In this document: positions 51,457-60,400 of the stretch, piece after piece
Numbering within the stretch: the first letter of the stretch is position 1
Layout of the letters: the number at the start of each line of letters is the position of its first letter
Origin: Chromobotia macracanthus
Taxonomy: Eukaryota; Chordata; Actinopteri; Cypriniformes; Botiidae
NCBI GenBank assembly: GCA_036877525.1
Contig: JAZGTH010000005.1
Coordinates: 4,296,001-4,360,000, forward strand
Direction of reading: 5' to 3'
DNA length: 64,000 bases
Position numbers and translations under genes: made by a program
The notes under the pieces: generated by a model
Databases searched by the model: none
Told to the model about the DNA's origin: nothing
The model's input: only the letters and a program-made list of their open reading frames with translations

Positions 51457-54400
51457 GCTAGGTAAGGATGCAAAAACATCAAAATTCCTGTAATTGAAAT
51501 TAAATTTTTGTAAGTTTTCCATTTTTGGCAATTCAATCATATTTTCGCTGAACATCACACAATCTTGGCTGTGATTTGGCCTAAGGCATGACTGCAAGTG
51601 GGATATGGCTTTTACATAACATTTACATACACAAGAAGTGTTGCCAACCAGCGAATGCCAGAAACACAGACAAATGAAGTGACAGTAGCTGCGTCTCATT
51701 TCCAAGGTTCCGCCCTCTGGAGGTTGCGTTTGTCGACCACATCTCGGAAAGAAACCATTACATTTCAAAATAAGAAAGAAATTACAGTGATTACGCCTCA
51801 CTACAAATAAATATTAATTTTATAATGGTTGCTTTTTTGAAATGAGACAACCTCAATGACAAATATAACCTCTAGAGGGTGCAGCCTTCGAAATGAGATG
51901 CAGCTAGTGAAATATCCCAGTGCTGTTCCATCACTATTGACGTGTCAAGACCTTTGGAACACAGCTTGTCCAATCAAATTAGCGGACTGGATCTGACTAA
52001 TGTTGTTTTCACACTAAAAACTAACCCGACAAAAACCTAAATGTATTATTTATTGAAAGTACAGCACTTTACAATAACACAGCCCAAATCACATACAATA
52101 GGAACTGCATATAAGAACATACAATTTCGTGATTGTGATATTTGGCTCCATGTATCAGAATTATTACATCCCAAAAAGAAAAGAACATACTTTCAATGTA
52201 ATTATTTTATGTAAAATAAAGCACTTTCTTATCTTTTAGCCAGCCACTTGTGACAGCCTCACTGTGCTCAATGATCTTTTCTTTAGGTTCTTCTGGTTGG
52301 TCTCAACATATAGGGGTTAACTGCTTCTCCTCAGGGAGTCTCCCACTGGCTTTGATCCACATTTCAAAGGCGTTCTGACCTACCCCAGCTCCTCTACCCT
52401 CTCTCTTTTTTATGCTTTTCATAATGCATAATCTTTTTTGGAGGTACAAACAAAGACTTGATCAATGGAATTGTATTCTGCAAGAGACAAAAAGGCATTG
52501 CGCTTTACCCTCTGCGCTTATGTTTGCCCATAGAGACAGAAGAGGAGGCTTACGGGCCCGCCTGCTAATGTAGACCCATGATAGAACAAAAGAAGTCGGT
52601 TGCATCACACTCTTATTTTTCATTAAAGGGCGAGAGCAAGAACACGTCATTATAGTAACATCTAAGAGAAAGGACCTCATAGTATGCATACATAAAATAA
52701 GATTAACCTTTAAATTAAGTATCACTGAGTGAACATATTAGAATAGGAAAGGCTGACTGTAAAATTGAAGTTATATGTTATAACCATGTTTTAACTATGT
52801 TATAACTATGTTATAATACATGTTATAACACCACATGCCAATAAACAGACTGTTATGTGGTCCAACACAACAAACTGATAAAAGCATGTTAAAAAGATAC
52901 AAGGACTCATTAGGAGTGGATTTTCTCTGGAGTATCTGTCTGATCTTTCGGTGGTATGTTCTATGCTCATTAAATCTCAAAAGCTACTTAACAAGCCACT
53001 AGTAGCCTGTTACAGTGGCCTTAGTGTGAGAAGACATTAATGGAATGTCCTGACCAACAATAATGGATTCTATACCATTCTTTTGTATGAAGTGCTATAT
53101 TACAATGTCAGTGCAACACTTAACCTTCCCTATTCTTCTGAGGTTATATTAATTACCTCACATTTGTATAAGAAAAGAACAGATCATTATTGTGTCATAT
53201 TTTGAAATCCCAGCCACTCACTGGGATAATACATTTTAAACTCTGCACCACGATTGCAATCTACAACCAAGGCACTGCATACTTCCCCATGCACGATTAC
53301 TTTCCACAGTGTGTGAAATCAAACAATTGTCATATCTAAACAGATGGTGTGGCCTGCTGAGCATTTCCCTAAAGATTGTTCATTTGCCCTGCATCTGGTC
53401 GACCACTGTGACAAACACCCTCCACACTTGATACACTCAATCTCACAGCCGCTATTGTGAAACCTGGGAATGCTACATCGAGCCGTTCGGCCTCCTCATT
53501 TCCATTTAGCCCCCTAACAATTAATTACATTTGTCAGGGGAGTAAAATCTGTTACACTTCCCTTTTGATCCCATGCCTGACCTTTCCAAGCTGCCACTGA
53601 GTGGCGGATTTGAAAGCCATCAAGAACATACTGGAAAAAAGCACAAATCCAACAATGCAATGCCACCTGAGGTCTTTGGATGCAAATCGGATATTAATCC
53701 TGAATAAAGTCAACAGGCTGCTTGAGAACAATTGCTTTGCATGCTTTCTCTCTCTTTCAAGCCCTCCTTTTTCTTGCTGATCCAGGGGAACATAAAAAGA
53801 AAGAATGCAAAGAATACAATCAGGCTGAACGGAATGTGCTGTACTTTCTCCTGCTTGAAGAACTAACACATTAAGTAATGCATTTTTAGCATTTTTAGAG
53901 GGGAGCGGAAGCACCTGGCATTATTTTAACAGAGGAAACTGGGCATTACTAAGAAATATGAAAAAAAATTATTCAGTGGTTACATCCCTTATAATTGACA
54001 AATAAACTGTATTATGGTACAGCTTTATGATAAAAAAATGACAAATAAAAAAAATCTAAAATTGCGTGAATTGCGTGAATTGGAATTCACACACAATAGC
54101 ATTCTGATTGACAAAAAAATTTCCATTTACTTTGCTGGCGGTTGCTGTTTTTATTTCCTCCATGGCACTATACTCAGATTTTTTGCCCTAGTAAAAAATG
54201 CAGTTATTGCAAACGGAAGCTGGAGAAGAATGAATCCAACACAATAAAAAGTGAACAATTCCGACATGCTGCGCCAAAGCCGGAGGCTTTTCCAGGACCC
54301 AAGAGGATAAAAAAGTCATTTGCTAGACCTGACACATTAAGCAATGGTGTACTTGGGTTAATGGAATGCAGCACCATTTTCAACCTGTCGACAAACAAGA

Positions 54401-57400
54401 GCTGCCACTGTAGCACCTTACCGGCATCCATAAACTGAAAATAACACTGAGCACTTTAGCTGCCTCGCACATTATAATCTCTAAAGCCCCCCCCCTACAG
54501 GGCAAGATCAAAACTGCAGACACACTCATCTCATAAACCTTTTTCATTACAGTGAGGCATCAATGGAAATTGAGCCTGAACAAATAATGGCTTTATATTT
54601 TGATATTGCCTTTACATACCCATAAAGTCTTTGGGTAGTTAGCAGAACCTACTGTGAACAAGTTAATAGCATTTACAAATGGCAAATTTGCTATATGTGA
54701 AAGGCAGTAAAGAAAACATTGACTTGTTGGAGCTTGTTTGGTTTAATTCATATGATATAGGTCAAGTATGTGTACCAATAAAATCTGCCCTGAAATACAG
54801 TAATAACAAATATTATGAAAGAAAATACCCCTACTGATAAATAACTTTGTTTCCAATCATTTCACAAAAACAAAAAGAATCAAGACAAAACTGCTTTGTT
54901 TCATTCTATGTTACAGGAATATTAAACCTTAGCACTGACATTGACAGAGGTTCAAGATAAAACCTCAAGGAGGTAAAACAACATCAAATTTACCAGGCGC
55001 AGAAGCACTGTGCAAGCGTTTGCTCAAAGTTTCAGCTTTTCAACTGGACAGCTCCACAGTTGTTCTCTGATGTAGAGATGTGGAGCCTCAAGAGCCTCAA
55101 AGATCAGGGCCCATGGAGCAGAGATAGCCATCCCTCCAGGACTGTAGCTGCTCGATGGGGCCCCTGGTGCTAGCCCCTCACCTCATTAGAAGACAGCATC
55201 TCTATGATACTGCAAAAGAACAGAGCTGTTTGGCCACAAGCCCAGATCTGATGAAGTTCCGCCCTGTTAAATATGGGTGTTTCAGAGTCCTGAGCCAAAG
55301 AGAAAGAAGATGGACTAACCTTATTGGTCACTTTGAAACTGTGCTGGCAGAGGATGAGTTAAGATGAGACAGTGTGTTGTCCTAACTCAAAAAGAACAAG
55401 GACTCAGTTAAGGAGATGAAATTTAGGCAAATTACTAAATGATGTCAGCTGAAACTCTACATTAGAAAGCGGATTGAAGAATGTTACTAAGTGCATGAAG
55501 AGATTTCAAGTATACACCATTAACTACACAGTCATCGCACACTAGGAAGAGCCTTGTTGCTTAGTCCTTGTCTATTAGCTTTTAAGTCAGCTTTATGCTA
55601 GTCTACTCCTTAAAATTGACAAAATTACCTCTTAGCACTTACACTCATTTACAATTTACTGACTTTCTCTCCTGGGTAAATGTAACAAAGATATTAATGA
55701 CTCAACTCACAGTTGTAGGTGTATCAAAATAATATGTGTTCAGTAAATGCTCTGTAGAATGAAAATCTTTCCTCCTGTAATACCAGCCTGTGTGATTTGG
55801 CCGAGCATGTGAGCATGTAAACACATTGCATGAAACCATACCATAGTTTACTGAGATAAAGGTTATTGGTTACAAAAACAGACAACAAATTATGATTATG
55901 AAAATAGGAGCATCAAAGTTTGATTTCAGTCACAAATTTCACTATGATTTCTATCTTTGACATGACCTTATTCAGTCAATTTAAGATATCAACGTTATAT
56001 TTTAAATGTTCTTTACATTATGTAGAAGGTTTTAATGTAAAAACCAGTAAATCACAAAAAAATAACTTTACATTTTAAAATTTTCCGTTGTCAATAAACA
56101 TATATGGGGGCTTTAAAATACTAATCAGTCCATGATACTACAAATACACCAGGAACAGAAATTGTATGTGCCATTGAAGTAATGCATAGTCTCACTAAAA
56201 TGGACAGTACACAGTGCTAAACTTCCTTCACAGGGGTTTTTGATCCTATATTACTAAACTGGTATGAAGGGCAGGGACTCCAAGGAAGACACAACAACAT
56301 CACCACATCATCGCTTGGTCATTTAGAGGCTCTCCACACCAGCTTCTGAACTGACACTTATTGTTTCTCCCCCAAGAGTTCAATTAATTGTAGTGTGTCT
56401 CGCTCTAGGCACAAAAGCGTAAATGTGTCTGAGTGTGTATGTGGGTGTGTGTGAATGTGTGACTTCTCTGTAGTTCACTGATTCATGTTCTCAGTTGACC
56501 TGTGGCTCACACAAAACCCTTGTGACAGGCTTTTGGTGGAACCATTACAAAATGGTTAGTCGTGACACACATTTCCATAATATCTTCTGAGGGTGTCAAC
56601 GAGGTTCTGCCGAATGAGAGCAGGAAGCTAACAGTTGTATTAGTGATATAGCAGAGCAGAGCTGCCGTGATCAGAGGATCTACCAGGAACAGCAGACTAC
56701 TCCAAAATCACAAAGCTTAATTGTGTTTCCTGCCTTGTGAGAGTGTAATATTTTATGGATGACAATGTTTATCCTTTAGTTGTCACAGAAAAGCACCGGT
56801 TGAAAAAATACAGCTGCATAAAACTTGATCTCATTAGTATTTGAAGGTATTTATATGTAAAACATTGTTCCACTAGAAATACTCTGGAGGAAAAGTACAT
56901 CTGAATAACAGTATTTTAACAGTAATCAGGGTATGATTCTACCATCATATGGTAGCAACAGTTAATATAAAAGTTCTTTGGTGTAGACCCCATCCATAGT
57001 ATAAATCCAGCATGTGTCAGGTTCTAGTTGTTTCTGCCTGAACATGAAGGCAGGGGCGGAGCCTACCCCTGGAAGTATGGACAGGGACCAACCTGGTGGT
57101 GGTGGAGAGGATGGGGGTGAACCCCAGTGCCTAAATCTGCAAAAGTCACTGAGTATTGTATTAATATACTCCAAATGTCTAGTTGTGATTGGCTAGACCT
57201 ATGAGTAATGAATGAGGTAACATGAGAGTCTTCCTGGTAGAACTTGTGCTAGAGATTCCATTTCTAGCACAGATACATTTTTATGTATGGACAGACACTA
57301 ATATTTAAAAAAAATCATGAATGTACAACTTTCAACCACTAGAGGTTCATAAAATATTGACTTGATTTTTTATAATTCTAACTTCTCAGATTAAATAAAA

Positions 57401-60400
57401 TCTCATTAAAAAAATGAATGCAATCACATTTAGGCCAATGATCTGATATGGTATCATTTTAATGGTTAAATTATAAAAATGTTTTACACTTTACAATTTA
57501 GAAGAGATTTTATAAGCATATTTAATATTGCTTTAGAGATGTACATATGTAAATTTGTTCACATTGTAGTTATTGTCTATTAAATGTGAGAATCAGCAAA
57601 AACATGGCTATGCACTATAATATGGATAGCTGGGATAGGATATAGTAAAAGTTATTTAAATCTGTGAAATAGTATATTACAATAATTTACTCAGTTGTTT
57701 ATCTCCATTGTTAACTGATACAATATAACTTTGTATGGTAAAATATCATATGTATATAACGAGAATATGTTGCAAAATATGCTAAATATGAGCTTACACT
57801 TCAACCATGTACAGTAACTGTGATCACAGCATTTATGTTGAGCAAAGCAACTTGTCAAAATATTTTAAAATTACCTCTAAGATGCCACATTAGTCTCAAA
57901 ATGGGCATGCCCTGCCAAATAACTGTGAAATAAACATATTAGGACACGTCTGCATGGTACTATATTAATCAAATTAATATGATATAATATCATATTATAT
58001 CATAAAACGCAAGACTAATTCCTAATGCAGGTCCCTGTGATGTCAGTACCCAGTCCACATTATGCATCATCCTTTGGCATCTGATAACACTAAATATTTT
58101 ATTTCGTCCTGGCCCTGACATATTGGCCCACACAAGGTGCCACCCGGCAATCTGAGGTGACATAAATCAGTGTAACATCCAGCTGCTCATCTGCATCTGT
58201 GCTCTGCCCAGACCTGATCTCCGCAGGCCCCTTGAGCACCTGATGCCCTTCACACCATCTTAATTCCTGAGTAACACTTTCCTTCACAGGGACCACAATC
58301 TTGACAACAACATTTACATATATTTAATGCATGGAAAGTACAATATCTGCAGTGGGAGATAATTTTAGTCATGGTTAAGGATCAGGCCCCAGGCCTACAC
58401 TGTGCAAATTGTTTTGTCAGGCAACCAAAATGCACTTACCAATTATGACATCATGTCTTAGCTCATGAATATTAATCAGGTTATGCAATTTTTATTATTT
58501 ATTGTTTTGATAAATTAGTAGTTTAAGTGATGTATTGTTTTGGAAATCAGGTCTGAATGATGGCAACTCCAACGACCACACAGCAGAACATTAAAAATTA
58601 CAAATGACAGCATCAAACTGTCACTCTGATAACACTCTTTCCTCTAGTAAATAACACCTGTCTATGGTTATGGTTAAGAATAACAAGCAAACTGGCCAAG
58701 TGACTGAAAAATACATAGCTGCTGTATACCAGACACATACTGAAAATGTGACCATATGAGGTGGGAAGATAACCTGTACTGTAATTTGTTCATTTCTTTA
58801 CATTAACACTCATATTTAATTCATGGGATAAAGGACAGCATGTTGCCTCCTCTTCCCCACCCCATACACACCCATGCACGCAAACAACCATGACTCACAG
58901 GTGCTGAGGATTACTGCTCAAAGGAATGTACAGTAAGCCTTGTGAAGATTTAATGCATGAAATAAATGGATGGAAACTGTATCTGTTTATCTTGCCAAAA
59001 AATAACTACAGAGAACACAAAAGTTTCTGACAACAGCTTTTTACAATACAGTATTGCTGCAGACACACAATCTCTGCTGCCTGTGACATCACATGCAGTC
59101 TCTGCTGTCTGTGATGTCAAACACACATGGACACAAGCATGACTTATCACAGGCACTGAGGATAGCTACGCCAATGAATGTAAGCCCTCTGCATGTCTGA
59201 AGATTTAACACATAAAAAATGCCAACAGTAGAAAAATGATGGAAAATGAATGATAGGCCTTCGGTAGATAAATATTGCATCTGTTTATCTATGTCAAAAA
59301 TAACTAGACAACATGCTGTAGCCACACGTTCTGTTATTTACTTGTCTATATGTGACATTGTGCACGCTGTAATCTGTGATGTCATATGCACTCTATAATT
59401 AACTTCTAATGAGCAGGGTGACACCAGAGTCCCATTTCTGTTTTCTTATATTTACTCCATTATTTAAATATTACTCTTTAACAATTAATATATGATTATG
59501 AAATTATATATCATTACATACTCAAGATTGTGCTTAGACCCTTGTTGTTTGTTAGGCTATTGTGTTTTTTTCTGTTATATAATATAGGCTGAAATGCTGT
59601 TCATTCTTAGAGCTGTATTGTTTATATGCAGTACAGCAAAACTCTGGGCTTATGTTGCATGCAGAGGAAAGTGTGGCCGTAACAAACAGGATTGGCCACA
59701 GTCTTTTAAAGACACAGTGCACGCTTACTCCCCTCTCTATGAGAGCTGAGCACCTGCACAGCTTGTCAGGAGACACTTCCTGTTTTTATGTTGTTTAATT
59801 GAAATAACAAGTGTTGTTAAAAGGCAAACATACAATAACTGATGGCTGGATGTTACTGGACTTGCAGGGTAAGATGTAAATAAAGCAACTACCAGCGCAA
59901 TGGCACCAGCGGTGTCTGTCTCAATTAAAACTGATCACTCCACACAGTGAGTTTACTCAGCTGCAGCTGAGCAGATTGTCCAAATAACTGTTAAACATGA
60001 AGATGGTCATTAACAAATAACGAATTCAAACAGTGATTTTGTCATACTGTTGTACTTCACCCTGTAAACTACCATTTTGATATTATGTTTGATACAAGCT
60101 GATAATTAATCAGCTGATGTATAACATTATTTTGACATTATTAACATCTGTGTGGCCAACTGGTCAACAAAAATCTTTTGATAGTGATTTGATGGTGTTT
60201 TCAGCTTTCTCAGTATCAATTTTGTCTCAGACGTGTCTAAAATTGTTTAGGTGAAATAGATACAAATGAGAAATAATTGAAATATAGAATTTGGAGCATT
60301 GTAGAATGTAAGCAATATTGCTCTTAGCAATATAAGCAATGCTCTTATTGCTCTGCTTTTTGAGAAACAATTCAGATATTAAAGAGACCTCACCTGTGAT

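Noticed and set aside
51252..51801. Open frames with long Ile-Tyr alternation
   Set aside because: They run through the AT microsatellite and a MITE end; not protein-coding.
57210..57290. Short hairpin GTGCTAGA...TCTAGCAC
   Set aside because: An 8-bp stem is expected by chance in 64 kb; no other support.
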